DNA of 64,000 bases from Colias croceus. Lineage: Eukaryota > Arthropoda > Insecta > Lepidoptera > Pieridae. The translations under genes were made by a program, and so were the position numbers. The notes below the pieces were generated by a model. That model had not been told where the DNA came from. It did no database searches and saw nothing but the letters and a program-made list of their open reading frames with translations. The stretch spans positions 4,798,501 to 4,862,500 of the forward strand of contig NC_059565.1 of the NCBI RefSeq assembly GCF_905220415.1, in the 5' to 3' direction. How positions within the stretch are numbered: the stretch's first letter is position 1; each line of letters opens with the position of its first letter. Below are positions 45,201 through 47,601 of this stretch, piece by piece.

Positions 45201-45278
45201 GAAGGGCACGCGGTAGCGAAACCTCCTCCAAGCAAGAATGGAAAAGACAACGGCTACGAACTTAATAGCCGTAGATAA
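10808..45278 (+). CDS. Scavenger receptor class B / CD36-family membrane protein (whole gene span)
   Basis: Joining ten well-defined exons (20747-45278) plus a candidate first exon (10808-10817) gives 498 residues, the usual size of the family. Visible landmarks: N-terminal membrane helix (about residues 5-24), a large ectodomain, C-terminal helix (441-462) and a 36-residue cytoplasmic tail. Ectodomain cysteines 245, 274, 311, 313, 319 and 330 follow the six-cysteine pattern known to form three disulfides in CD36. Sequons: N63, N73, N95, N101, N206, N263, N326. Family members bind lipids, lipoproteins, carotenoids or microbial ligands at the plasma or lysosomal membrane; the ligand here cannot be told from sequence. 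Introns of 0.5-10 kb are full of Helitrons and minisatellites. I cannot say which insect paralogue (croquemort-, emp- or SNMP-like) this is. Confidence 0.85.
10917..10974 (+). repeat. Fragment of a common lepidopteran-type repeat
   Basis: ATCATCATCGTCATCAGCCC, then CCCACTGCTGGGACACGGGC. This recognisable motif pair recurs in moth and butterfly genomes. Only the fragment is present. Confidence 0.45.
10975..11641. other. Gene-free stretch
   Basis: Nothing recognised beyond AT-rich sequence. Possibly the start of intron 1 of the CD36-family gene. Confidence 0.35.
11642..11882 (-). mobile_element. HelB Helitron-like element, full length
   Basis: CTAG at 11642, hairpin CCCGCGGCTTCTCCCGCG, all body blocks, four CAGA units, and TCCATACTAATATTATAAAT as the reverse-strand 5' end at 11882. 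Confidence 0.7.
12001..12300 (-). mobile_element. Probable LINE 3' end
   Basis: The reverse strand ends in GTCAAATAAACGATC followed by (TTTC)n, a typical non-LTR tail. Upstream sequence has AATAAA-rich low complexity and no intact reading frame. Confidence 0.35.
12360..12552 (+). mobile_element. HelC Helitron-like element, full length
   Basis: 5' TCACTACATAGTATAAAACA, core GTCCCTTTGTATGC, CGCAACGGATTTTGATGCGG, terminal hairpin GCGGGCGAAGCCGCGGGCGG and CTAG at 12549-12552. Confidence 0.7.
12907..13107 (-). mobile_element. HelA Helitron-like element, full length
   Basis: CTAG at 12907, body with GGTTGTAGCGTGATGG and four CAAA units, and reverse-strand TCTATACTAATATTATAAAG at its 5' end. Confidence 0.7.
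13200..13345 (+). repeat. Dispersed repeat, copy 1
   Basis: TCAGGACGATTTTCACACAC, CTTTCGCTTGTGTTATGGAA, ACCAGATGGCTGATAAACAT and a (TA)n run recur in the same order and orientation at 24778-24907. Confidence 0.6.
13346..14465. other. Gene-free stretch
   Basis: AT-rich, no repeat family or exon recognised. Confidence 0.35.
14466..14502. repeat. Perfect 16-bp stem hairpin
   Basis: AGCAGATAGACCATTT (14466-14481), loop ATCGA, exact reverse complement at 14487-14502. Confidence 0.85.
14695..14869. mobile_element. Harbinger-like MITE with TTA duplication
   Basis: Left end GGGCCGATTTTTCAATCC, then TTGGTTAAAAC. The right end is its near complement ending CGGCTC. TTA flanks both sides (14692-14694, 14870-14872). 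175 bp, non-coding. Confidence 0.7.
14995..15075. other. CpG-rich patch of unknown role
   Basis: GCGAGCGCTTGGTTCGGC and GCGCGCCGCGCGCGGTCGGG stand out from the local AT-rich background. It could be an alternative promoter for the CD36-family gene or an unrelated regulatory patch. Confidence 0.25.
15192..15358 (+). mobile_element. HelA Helitron-like element, 5' truncated
   Basis: Starts inside the body (GAAGAGTTTGTTTGAACGCG) and runs to hairpin GCGGGTGAAACCGCG and CTAG at 15355-15358. Confidence 0.65.
15359..15710. other. Gene-free AT-rich stretch
   Basis: No exon or repeat recognised. Confidence 0.35.
15711..15806 (+). mobile_element. HelA Helitron-like fragment
   Basis: GATAGCCCATTTATCGAGGA to GCGGGTAAAACCGC. 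Both ends are missing. Another dispersed repeat fragment (15825-15912, CTGTATGTTTGTATGTAACC) follows directly. Confidence 0.55.
16012..16182 (-). mobile_element. HelD Helitron-like element
   Basis: Terminal CTAG is mutated to CCAG at 16012. GCGGTCCGCCCCGACTTCGC, CACGTTTTCTCTACATAAG, AAATCGGTTAAGCCG and the TAATATAAAAATGAA 5' end are present. Confidence 0.6.
16183..16700. other. Gene-free stretch
   Basis: GCAACAGCTAG at about 16290 could be one more Helitron 3' terminus. Otherwise nothing is recognised. Confidence 0.3.
16703..16915. mobile_element. MITE of the GAAGTGAAACTTC group, subtype P
   Basis: Outer block GTGCGTGTACTACTGTGTAC, then AAGAAGTGAAACTTCTTTA, interior CATCTTTTTC/CGCGTAACG repeats (written here as GCGCGTAACGAAAAAATG twice) and an opposite end TAAAGAAGTTTCAC. 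Related copies: 25298-25445, 52833-53049, and a partial copy at 44700-44762. Confidence 0.6.
17121..17401 (+). repeat. Three-unit tandem repeat, about 105 bp per unit
   Basis: Units begin ATAAGG at 17121, 17229 and 17333, and each contains TGTAAGTTTTTG (or a close variant), an A/ACGCT block and CGGT(T/C)ATAA. Diverged, non-coding. Confidence 0.6.
17782..17985 (+). mobile_element. HelA Helitron-like element, full length
   Basis: A then TCTATACTAATATTATAAAG at 17782; ends with a weakened hairpin and CTAG at 17982-17985. Confidence 0.65.
18179..18245 (+). repeat. (CA)n microsatellite
   Basis: About 32 CA units, with one ATGC interruption near 18231. Confidence 0.95.
18300..18465 (+). mobile_element. 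Probable LINE 3' tail inside a MITE
   Basis: GGAAGAGCGGAACCTCCTGA followed by a short non-coding tail ending in AAATAAATAATTTGAATTTG, the form taken by jockey-like 3' UTRs. Confidence 0.35.
18546..19185. other. Gene-free stretch
   Basis: Nothing recognised; AT-rich. Confidence 0.35.
19186..19364 (+). mobile_element. HelA Helitron-like element, first of a tandem pair
   Basis: TC at 19186, short body lacking part of the AT block, hairpin GCGGGCTAAACCGCGG, CTAG at 19361-19364. Confidence 0.65.
19365..19559 (+). mobile_element. HelA Helitron-like element, second of a tandem pair
   Basis: Begins directly after the previous CTAG (T AGAATTATAAAGCTGAAG), carries an extra GATCCGCTCTTGTTGGGAGC insert and ends CTAG at 19556-19559. 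Confidence 0.65.
19855..19995. mobile_element. MITE of the GAAGTGAAACTTC group, subtype Q
   Basis: GCGCGCTTAGAGTAAAATTT, CGCGTCATGGCAATACCGTC and CTTGCCAAAGAAGCTTCACT match the copy at 45793. The left terminus is missing. Confidence 0.55.
20025..20210 (-). mobile_element. HelC Helitron-like element, full length
   Basis: CTAG at 20025, GCTTTGTCTAAAACCTAAAT, AAATCCGTTGC, CATACAAAGGGACATAGGGA, and reverse 5' TCACTACCTACATAGTATAA. Confidence 0.65.
20747..20838 (+). CDS. CD36-family exon 2: first membrane helix
   Basis: Acceptor TTTGTCCACAG and donor GTAAGTTC bound 92 bp (phase 1 in, phase 0 out). It encodes FVLASAVVLLLLGIICAI, FFSTWVRLFIDH: an uncharged 20-residue helix followed by the start of the ectodomain. 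The first two bases complete a codon from an upstream exon. Confidence 0.85.
20965..21130 (-). mobile_element. LINE 3' UTR fragment
   Basis: GGGCGGCCTTATCGC, GCGATCTCTACCAGGCAACC preceded by AATAAAG-type low complexity on the reverse strand. The same tail occurs at 52550-52790. Confidence 0.45.
21512..22072. mobile_element. Non-autonomous hAT-like element with 8-bp target duplication
   Basis: Perfect 12-bp terminal inverted repeats CATGGGCGTAGC/GCTACGCCCATG, flanked by ACCTATTC at 21504-21511 and 22073-22080. 561 bp, no transposase. Subterminal CCCCA-rich segments lie at both ends, and a 12-bp tandem repeat at 21899-21968. Confidence 0.8.
21899..21968 (+). repeat. 12-bp minisatellite inside the hAT-like element
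   Basis: About six units of GAATGCCTTCGC with small variants (GAGTGCCTTCGC, GAATGCCATGCC). Confidence 0.8.
22081..23260. other. Gene-free part of a large intron
   Basis: AT-rich. No exon or repeat family recognised between the hAT-like element and the 23261 Helitron. Confidence 0.4.
23261..23478 (+). mobile_element. HelB Helitron-like element, full length
   Basis: TCCATACTAATATTATAAAT at the 5' end, three CTGT units, TCACGGGAACGGGAACTATG, hairpin GCGGGCGATGCCGCGGGTGG, CTAG at 23475-23478. Confidence 0.7.
23566..23598 (+). mobile_element. tRNA-derived SINE head, truncated
   Basis: GAACCGCTGTAGCGCAGTGG carries an A-box-like TAGCGCAGTGG. The element stops where HelE begins. Confidence 0.5.
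23599..23824 (+). mobile_element. HelE Helitron-like element
   Basis: TTACTCCTTCACGCAAATAC, CTGAACCGATTACAATGAAA, TCGCACGGGAACGGGAACTA, hairpin GCGGGCGAAGCCGTGGGCGG and CTAG at 23821-23824. Confidence 0.65.
24036..24275 (+). repeat. Dispersed repeat fragment (AAGGAGGTTATCAATTCGG type)
   Basis: GACTTCAAAAAAAGAAGGAG, GGTTATCAATTCGGCCGGTA and CTGAACCGATTTACGTGATT. A reversed end piece (GATAACCTCCTTTTTTGAAG) lies at 50955-50978. Class not determined. Confidence 0.5.
24290..24777. other. Gene-free stretch
   Basis: AT-rich, nothing recognised. Confidence 0.35.
24778..24907 (+). repeat. Dispersed repeat, copy 2
   Basis: Same order of blocks as 13200-13345: TCAGGACAATTTTCACACAC, CTTTCGCTTGTGTTATGGAA, CAGATGGCTGATAAACATAC. 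Confidence 0.6.
25298..25445. mobile_element. MITE of the GAAGTGAAACTTC group, subtype P
   Basis: AAGTGAAACTTCTTTATCGG at the left and GGTCATAAAGAAGTTCCACT at the right, followed by the outer block with ACGCACACA. The CGCGTAACG interior is shortened. Confidence 0.6.
25605..25799 (-). mobile_element. HelA Helitron-like element, full length
   Basis: CTAG at 25605, hairpin CCGCGGTTTCACCCGC, complete body, 5' TC at 25799 with a 4-bp insertion in the AT block. Confidence 0.7.
25840..26473 (-). mobile_element. 3' end of a non-LTR retrotransposon, with reverse-transcriptase C-terminus
   Basis: 26473-26048 encodes 141 residues. The motif LERIQKKFLWHLSF followed by a Leu/Arg/Ile-rich segment matches the region after the RT domain in jockey/I-type LINEs. 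An AT-rich 3' UTR with (TTTTA)n complement follows to about 25840. The upstream RT domain is absent. Confidence 0.55.
26507..26650 (+). repeat. 42-bp minisatellite, left part
   Basis: Units of the form ATATCTATCGTATT...ACTTATACATC...TATTTATACCTA repeat about three times and are interrupted by a Helitron at 26651. Confidence 0.7.
26651..26822 (-). mobile_element. HelH Helitron-like element, full length
   Basis: CTAG at 26651, GCGGTCCGCCCTGGCTTCGC, AATAAAAGGTAGCATATG, CCAAATTTCATCAAAATCGG, and TCTATACTAATATTATAAAG as the reverse 5' end at 26822. It splits the minisatellite. Confidence 0.7.
26823..26866 (+). repeat. 42-bp minisatellite, right part next to an acceptor
   Basis: CTATCGTATTCTTAACTATA and CCTATTTATACC continue the unit broken by the Helitron. 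The array forms the pyrimidine-rich tract before the AG at 26871-26872. Confidence 0.65.
26873..27033 (+). CDS. CD36-family exon 3
   Basis: Acceptor CCATCCACAG, donor GTAAGTG; 161 bp, phase 0 in, phase 2 out. It encodes ELVLRPGSMTFEWWARPP, then RVYVYNVTNADEFLNNG and ELGPYVYS: the start of the CD36 ectodomain, with the usual Y-x-Y-N-V-T-N sequon. Confidence 0.9.
27083..27251. mobile_element. MITE with about 60-bp inverted repeats
   Basis: 27093-27149 (CGCAAGAGCAACTTTTGTCT...) pairs with 27187-27243 with only a few mismatches; outer AGAGCTA/TAGCTCT ends. It sits 50 bp downstream of the exon 3 donor and would fold into a long hairpin in the pre-mRNA. Confidence 0.75.
27252..27788. other. Intronic stretch without features
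   Basis: Only a CGATTACACCCTGC motif shared with 3450-3475 was noticed. Confidence 0.3.
27789..28009 (-). mobile_element. HelE Helitron-like element, full length
   Basis: CTAG at 27789, CCCGCGGCTTCGCCCGCG, AATCCAAGTTACCCTCTATA, TTTCATTGTAATCGGTTCAG, 5' TCCTACTAATATTATAAATG at 28009. Confidence 0.7.
28331..28393 (+). mobile_element. HelA Helitron-like 3' fragment
   Basis: ATCATCACGCTAAGACCAA to hairpin GCGGGTAAAACCGCGGG and CTAG at 28390-28393. Confidence 0.6.
28545..28612 (+). repeat. Short TAGTCGA tandem repeat
   Basis: Four head-to-tail TAGTCGA/TAGTCGT units, then a diverged ATCAGTCGATCGACTAATC palindrome. Confidence 0.6.
28738..28902 (+). mobile_element. HelA Helitron-like element, 5' truncated
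   Basis: TTGTTTGTTTGAACGTGC through GCGGGTAACACCGC and CTAG at 28899-28902. Confidence 0.65.
29290..29425 (+). pseudogene. THAP-domain gene/transposon relic
   Basis: ATG at 29330 opens MVKYCAVYGCISSEKREFFF, which fits the first half of a THAP zinc finger (C-x4-C after MVK, then FF). The frame stops after 31 codons and no transposase follows. CCTGAGTCAC (29093) and CCTGAGTGAC (29490) lie on either side as a direct repeat. P-element-like transposons carry such a domain; a decayed one is my preferred reading. Confidence 0.4.
29718..29814 (+). mobile_element. HelC Helitron-like element with internal deletion
   Basis: TCACTACATAGTATAATAGA joins directly to GAGGAAGGTTTTAATATAAG and a weak terminal hairpin GCGAGCGAAGTCGCGAGC. 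Confidence 0.5.
29881..29918. repeat. Perfect 17-bp stem hairpin
   Basis: AATTTAAAAGGTCATGG, loop AATA, exact reverse complement ending at 29918. Confidence 0.85.
30222..30361 (+). repeat. Dispersed repeat (GCCTTCAAGCCACACCTCCG type), copy 1
   Basis: Blocks GCCTTCAAGCCACACCTCCG, GTGGGGAGCGTGAGGTTTTT, CGTTACGGAATTTCTGGATT and CAAGGCCCGCGA recur at 61843-61990. GC-rich, non-coding, class unknown. Confidence 0.6.
30362..30999. other. Intronic stretch before exon 4
   Basis: AT-rich. A long imperfect palindrome with GGGCAGCGTGGGGCG (30737) and GGGCCAACGCTGCCC (30870) suggests a further small MITE. Confidence 0.35.
31000..31141 (+). CDS. CD36-family exon 4
   Basis: Acceptor CACCAACAG, donor GTGAGTAA; 142 bp, phase 2 in, phase 0 out. 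Reads EEWEKMNITDNENGTLSFFY, HRTYTFMPELSAG and VVVPNIPML: the conserved W-E-K-x-N-I-T, N-G-T and N-x-P blocks of the family, with two sequons. Confidence 0.9.
31417..31615 (+). mobile_element. HelA Helitron-like element, full length
   Basis: TCTATACTAATATTATAAAG at 31417, three TTTG units, hairpin CGGGGGTGAAACCGCG, CTAG at 31612-31615. Confidence 0.7.
31616..32925. other. Intronic stretch
   Basis: AT-rich. The (AAATA)n-ending sequence near 31810-31835 may be a LINE tail. Nothing else recognised. Confidence 0.35.
32926..33135 (+). mobile_element. HelA Helitron-like element, full length
   Basis: TCTATACTTATTACTTATAA at 32926 (duplicated AT block), body, and CTAG at 33132-33135. Confidence 0.65.
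33601..33726 (-). mobile_element. HelA Helitron-like element, 3' truncated
   Basis: AGCCTTCCTCGATAAATGGG to AAACTCTTCAGCTTACAATA, 5' TC at 33726. Hairpin end missing. Confidence 0.6.
34163..34335 (-). mobile_element. HelC Helitron-like element, 5' truncated
   Basis: CTAG at 34163, CGCCCGCGGCTTCGCCCG, AAAATCCGTTGCGTAG, ACAAAGGGACATAGGGACAG; then it runs into another dispersed repeat (AACAAACATACAGGTGAAGC). Confidence 0.6.
34484..34640 (-). mobile_element. HelD Helitron-like element, degenerate
   Basis: GCGGTCTGCCCCGGCTTGAC, TACATAAGAACCATCATCG, GAAATCGGTTCAGTGG. Both termini altered. Confidence 0.5.
34727..34913 (+). mobile_element. HelC Helitron-like element abutting HelD
   Basis: TCACTACATAATATTTAAAG at 34727, hairpin GCGGACGAAGCCGCGGGTGG, CTAG at 34910-34913, directly followed by the TC of HelD. 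Confidence 0.65.
34914..35083 (+). mobile_element. HelD Helitron-like element abutting HelC
   Basis: TCTATAATATAAAAATGAAT at 34914, GTGTTGGTAAGCGCATAAC, GGGCGAAGCCGGGGCGGAC, terminal TTAG at 35080-35083 in place of CTAG. Confidence 0.65.
35394..35635 (-). mobile_element. HelB Helitron-like element, full length
   Basis: CTAG at 35394, CCGCGGCTTCACCCGCG, GTAAAAAGTAGCCTATGTCC, three CAGA units, 5' TCCATACTAATATTATAAAT at 35635. Confidence 0.7.
35636..36163. other. Intronic stretch
   Basis: AT-rich, nothing recognised. Confidence 0.35.
36164..36338 (+). mobile_element. HelA Helitron-like element
   Basis: AT-rich 5' end, GCTGAAGAGTTTGTTTGTAT, hairpin GCGGGTAAAACCGCGGG, CTAG at 36335-36338. Part of the GGAACTACTGG block is deleted. 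Confidence 0.65.
36535..36711 (+). mobile_element. HelF Helitron-like element, full length
   Basis: TCTTAATATATATAAATCTC at 36535, TCACAATGTTTGTCCTCAAT, CCATGTGCAGTTCGATCCAA, hairpin GCGGGCGAAGCCGCGGGCGG, CTAG at 36708-36711. Nearly identical to the copy at 41074, so probably recent. Confidence 0.7.
36712..37630. other. Intronic stretch before exon 5
   Basis: Contains a reversed dispersed repeat fragment at about 37535-37600 (AACAAACATACAGGTGAAGC type) and otherwise no recognisable feature. Confidence 0.35.
37631..37837 (+). CDS. CD36-family exon 5
   Basis: Acceptor AATTTTCCAG, donor GTGAGTTT; 207 bp, 69 codons in phase 0. Reads SATSQSKHAARFLRLAMAS, then KPFVEVSVGQLLWGYEDPLL and EEFGLFYG. 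The V-x-E-L-L-W-G-Y-x-D-P-type block is diagnostic of CD36-family ectodomains. Confidence 0.92.
38313..38539 (+). CDS. CD36-family exon 6
   Basis: Acceptor AAATCCCACAG, donor GTAAGTAA; 227 bp, phase 0 in, phase 2 out. Reads KNGTAADPVTMFSGATD..., LPHWLTDECNSIAGSDGSIF, PPHITRNDTLHVYDKDLCR. It carries cysteines 245 and 274 and two sequons; the G-S-D-G-x-x-F-P-P block is conserved in the family. Confidence 0.93.
38550..38760 (+). repeat. Decayed minisatellite after exon 6, left part
   Basis: Variants of GCAACGAACTGAATGAAAGT and TGTGTAA recur about every 35-40 bp (e.g. 38601, 38649, 38671, 38727). The array is split by HelA at 38761 and resumes at 38985. Confidence 0.5.
38761..38966 (+). mobile_element. 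HelA Helitron-like element, full length
   Basis: TCTATACTAATATTATAAAG at 38761, hairpin CGGGGGTGAAACCGCG, terminal CTAA at 38963-38966, which still fits the CTRR rule. Confidence 0.65.
38985..39180 (+). repeat. Decayed minisatellite after exon 6, right part
   Basis: AGCAACAAACTGATTAAAAG, GTAACGAACTGAATGAATTA and similar variants continue the array seen at 38550-38760. Confidence 0.45.
39181..39724. other. Intronic stretch
   Basis: AT-rich, nothing recognised. Confidence 0.35.
39725..39915 (-). mobile_element. Chimeric Helitron-like element (HelH 3' end, HelB 5' end)
   Basis: CTAG at 39725, then the HelH/HelD terminus (GGCTTCGCCCGTGGTACATA, TTTCGAAATAAAAGGTAGCC) switches at about 39786 to the HelB body (TGTCCTTTCTCGGGTATCAA, CAGACAGACAGAGTTACTTT), 5' TC at 39915. 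Confidence 0.7.
39916..41073. other. Intronic stretch
   Basis: Short Helitron 3' stubs near 40754 (GCTTTCCGCCCGCGGC) and 40805 (GCCCGTGGCTTTGCAAGCG). Otherwise AT-rich and featureless. Confidence 0.35.
41074..41253 (+). mobile_element. HelF Helitron-like element, full length
   Basis: TCTTAATAATATATATAAAT at 41074, otherwise almost identical to 36535-36711, CTAG at 41250-41253. Confidence 0.7.
41378..41445 (+). mobile_element. tRNA-derived SINE head
   Basis: A-box-like TGGCACAGTGG (41391-41401) and B-box-like GGGTTCGATTG (41431-41441). The body is short or missing. Confidence 0.5.
41446..42114. other. Intronic stretch before exon 7
   Basis: Contains a poly(A) run at 41760-41780. No exon or known repeat recognised. 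Confidence 0.35.
42115..42272 (+). CDS. CD36-family exon 7: cysteine-rich block
   Basis: Acceptor CTTCTTACAG, donor GTGAGTGT; 158 bp, phase 2 in, phase 1 out. Reads YLKDVESTAGVQGFRFTPP, NRCFCPAGPPCAPNGLFN, VSLCQY. C311-x-C313-x5-C319-x10-C330 with the N-x-S-x-C ending corresponds to the CD36 disulfide block. Confidence 0.93.
42470..42496. repeat. Small perfect hairpin in the intron
   Basis: TTTGTGTGTCTA, loop GTC, TAGACACACAAA, preceded by a CACACA/CAGACAGA-rich tract from 42280. Confidence 0.7.
42768..42889 (+). CDS. CD36-family exon 8
   Basis: Acceptor TTTTCCCCAG, donor GTAAGTGG; 122 bp, phase 1 in, phase 0 out. Reads DSPIMLSFPHFYLADESFRE, AVEGISPPDPERHRLYID, VQP. The S-x-P-H-F-Y-x-A-D block is a CD36-family signature. 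Confidence 0.93.
42890..43060 (+). repeat. Minisatellite after exon 8, left part
   Basis: Variants of GTGATTTGTAACTGTTACTT and GTGATTTTAGCTGTGATTTT repeat directly from the donor to about 43060. Confidence 0.6.
43425..43560 (+). repeat. Minisatellite before exon 9, right part
   Basis: The same unit family (GAGTGATTTGTAACTGTTAC) resumes and runs up to the polypyrimidine tract of the exon 9 acceptor. The 365 bp between the two parts is unrelated. Confidence 0.6.
43576..43701 (+). CDS. CD36-family exon 9
   Basis: Acceptor ACTCCCACAG, donor GTTGGTTT; 126 bp, 42 codons in phase 0. Reads EMGTAMQARARIQINLAVSQ, VVDIKQVANFPDIVFPILW, FEE: the G-x-x-x-x-A-x-x-R-x-Q-x-N and P-x-x-W-x-E-E blocks just ahead of the second helix. 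Confidence 0.92.
44141..44337 (+). mobile_element. HelA Helitron-like element, full length
   Basis: TCTATACTAATATTATACAG at 44141; hairpin GCGGGTGAAACCGCGGGG; CTAG at 44334-44337. Body rearranged around GGCTGTGGCTATAGGCC. Confidence 0.65.
44351..44465. repeat. Direct repeats flanking a 16-bp stem hairpin
   Basis: CACTGAACAGCGTTT occurs at 44351 and 44451. Between them ACTGGTATTCGTATAG (44378-44393) pairs perfectly with 44404-44419. Confidence 0.75.
44490..44632 (+). CDS. CD36-family exon 10: second membrane helix
   Basis: Acceptor CTCGCGTATAG, donor GTGAGTGA; 143 bp, phase 0 in, phase 2 out. Reads GIDELPDSVSSLLRLATR, then a hydrophobic helix ALSWGLSALGALLLLLAV, TCLV (residues 441-462). The G-I-x-x-L-P start after W-F-E-E is typical. 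Confidence 0.9.
44700..44762 (+). mobile_element. MITE fragment of the GAAGTGAAACTTC group, subtype P
   Basis: TGTGCGTGTGTGTACATACG and AAGAAGTGAAACTTCTTTAT, then AGACCTTATTTTTC-like sequence (ATGACCTTATTTTTC). The rest is missing. Confidence 0.5.
44795..45060 (-). mobile_element. Jockey-like LINE 3' tail, reverse
   Basis: AGAAGCACTTTCGAATCGTC, ACCGATTCGGAAAGCAGT, AAGAACCGGCAAGAAACTCC, CAACTGTCCTGTGGTT mirror the tail at 8900-9150. Confidence 0.6.
45170..45278 (+). CDS. CD36-family last exon: cytoplasmic tail and stop
   Basis: Acceptor ACATATTTCAG; 109 bp, phase 2 in. Reads SSHRQSTLRLEGHAVAKP, PPSKNGKDNGYELNSRR, then TAA. Polar, Lys/Arg/Ser-rich tail of 35 residues. The penultimate NGYEL-type block resembles tails of insect SR-B proteins, but I attach no function to it. 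Confidence 0.85.
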
Positions 45279-45497
45279 TAGAGAAGAGAAGAGTAAAGAG
45301 GAGAAAAGTAGAGTAAAGAAGAGAAAAGAAGAGTGGGGAAGAGAACTTGATATTGACCGCGTTTGAAGGTACTATTGGATTTGGTGCTGCAGTAGGAACT
45401 TACAACTGTAGTAGTATACTATTAGTATGTACTGTAGTAGTTAATCACGACTATAGTAGTAAAACTTGTAGTAGATATTACTGTAGTAGTGAATAAA
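45279..45497 (+). other. 3' UTR of the CD36-family gene with poly(A) signal
   Basis: A purine-rich block (45281-45346, GAGAAGAGAAGAGTAAAGAG type) is followed by imperfect CTGTAGTAGT repeats (45406-45490) and AATAAA at 45492-45497. Cleavage about 15-30 bp further is likely. Confidence 0.6.
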
Positions 45498-45792
45498 TTG
45501 ACTATTAAATGTCTCATAAATGTAATTTTTCTATGTTAATATTTTTTTTTTACTTAATTAATAAAAATGTCATATTATGGTGGATATTTGCCAAATTTTA
45601 TATCTATAGAAAATTTCATGTAATTTATGCTTTTTTTTGTATTATTTTAAATTAAAAAACGCGGTCTCTATTAAGTGTGATTTTGAAAGTCTGTAGTAAA
45701 GTTACTTTTGACAGTTGAGAAAATTGTATACTTTGTGACATTTTGACAGATTAAAAATTGTACTTAAATAAAGTAGATTAAGTATCACTTTT

Positions 45793-45938
45793 GAAGTGAA
45801 ACTTCTTAAGGCGCGTTGAGAGTAAAATTTCACGGTCGCGTCATGGCAATACCGTCACGACATGGATTAAGATTTTGGTATCTTTGAACCTTGCCAAAGA
45901 AGTTTCACTTCTGACACGTGTGCTCGGCACACAAGCTC
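45793..45938. mobile_element. MITE of the GAAGTGAAACTTC group, subtype Q
   Basis: GAAGTGAAACTTCTTAAGGC, GTTGAGAGTAAAATTTCACG, CATGGCAATACCGTCACG, TGCCAAAGAAGTTTCACTTC and an outer CACGTGTGCTCGGCACAC hairpin. Confidence 0.6.
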
Positions 45939-47401
45939 TTTTATTAATGTCGAGCATTTTAAGTACCTACTATGAAATAGTTCGTAATTAATTTTGTCAA
46001 CTGTCTGAACACTGTTTATTACTCGATTATAAATAATTTTATTTTTGTAGCCATCTTGTAAAATTCTTATAAATTTTTAGGCATTGCCAGGTGCAATAAT
46101 ATATAAGGTTCTGATTTCAAAATAACAATTTTATAATATGGCTATAAAAATATATTATGTAGAATAAAAAAGCAATAGCCACAAATAATTATAAATAATC
46201 GTTAATTTTAAACGTATTATATAAATATAATATAAATACTTACGGAAAAAATGGTATTTCGAATGTTGGTGAAATATTTTTCGAATTATCCTTTTTTCCT
46301 CAACTATTAAAGTTAATGCATGGCAACACAGTGCATTTAATGACATTAGTTTTGGCGGGAAATTTAAAGTGACGTTTTCTTTTTTTTCATTGAGATACGT
46401 CATTCTTGTTGTTTTTTTTGTCTGTTTTTTGTCACAATATTAATGGAAAAACTTCCGCGGTTCGCTGTGTGTGCCTTAGGCTTAATTTAATACGAATTCT
46501 CTTTTTATGTCTACTATTTTATAGGAAATCTACAACGATGTGATAAGCTTCCATATTGATATTATTTTTGAACAAATTTATTAGTGCTTATATAAAAAAA
46601 AATTGACATGTCATTTGTAAATATAACCTCTATAGGGATCGGGGTTGACGATTAACATTTTTTTTTTTACCAATTAAAATATTTTTAAAACATTATTATT
46701 ACCGATAGTAACTAGTCTTTATGGGTCCGTCCTTAGGCCTTAGGTAAACTATTTTTTTTATATTTCTTCTCTTGGAATGGTTTATTGTACTTAGATTTAG
46801 GTTGTGTATGATGCATCACATTATAATATGTATTTTATTAAATCTAATATGTCAAATAATCGGTTCTATTTTTTACATTTTTTTTACTCTCGTTGAAAAT
46901 AACTCGTTATTGTGACACTTGACGTTTTTAAGTAATTTGCCTCTGATACGGCATTAAATTGAAATTTTATGTAATAAATATTGTTTCTTTTATTGTTTTT
47001 TATGAAAACCTTCGAACGGCATTGGCGGGAAATTGTATTGTCATAACTTAACTTTGACATATGTCACTTTGACAGTGTCAGCTGGAGTTAACGTTTAAGA
47101 ATTGATAAATTTTATATATGACAAACATAAGACTGAAGAATCCGTCCGTAAATAGATTGTTTTTGCTTTTTTCTATCGACAATTTAAAAACTTGCCACTG
47201 CCGTTAAAATACCAACGATTTTGCTCAAATTTGGGACGATAGTCGCTTCTCTTTGTATATGTGAACGTTTAAATTGTGTGTAGTGTAAATAAATGAATAA
47301 AGGTGTAAGATTTATTATTTGTGTGTTTTATTTTATATTGTGTGATCCTTTATCCTGTCGTAATACTTTTAATGCTACAAAAATAATTATTCATATAAGT
47401 A
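45939..47401. other. Gene-free intergenic stretch between convergent genes
   Basis: No exon seen. Two TTGGCGGGAAATT sites (46352, 47032), otherwise AT-rich. Confidence 0.35.
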
Positions 47402-47576
47402 CTAGCAAACCGGGTGAACTCCGTTTCGCCACCAGAGACACCTTTTCTTTGCTATAAATCTCACGGAGCTCGAGACCTTTCCAACGAATGCAAAACCGTG
47501 GAAATCGGTTCGTGCATTCTAGAGTTATAGGCTATAGCGTCAGGAAGGAAAACCCGACTTATTTTTATATAGTAGA
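47402..47576 (-). mobile_element. HelI Helitron-like element, full length
   Basis: CTAG at 47402, GGGTGAACTCCGTTTCGCC, CGAATGCAAAACCGTGG, GGAAGGAAAACCCGACTT, and reverse 5' TCTACTATATAAAAATAAG at 47576. Confidence 0.6.
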
Positions 47577-47601
47577 TAATGTTGAAGAGAAAATATGGTT
47601 A

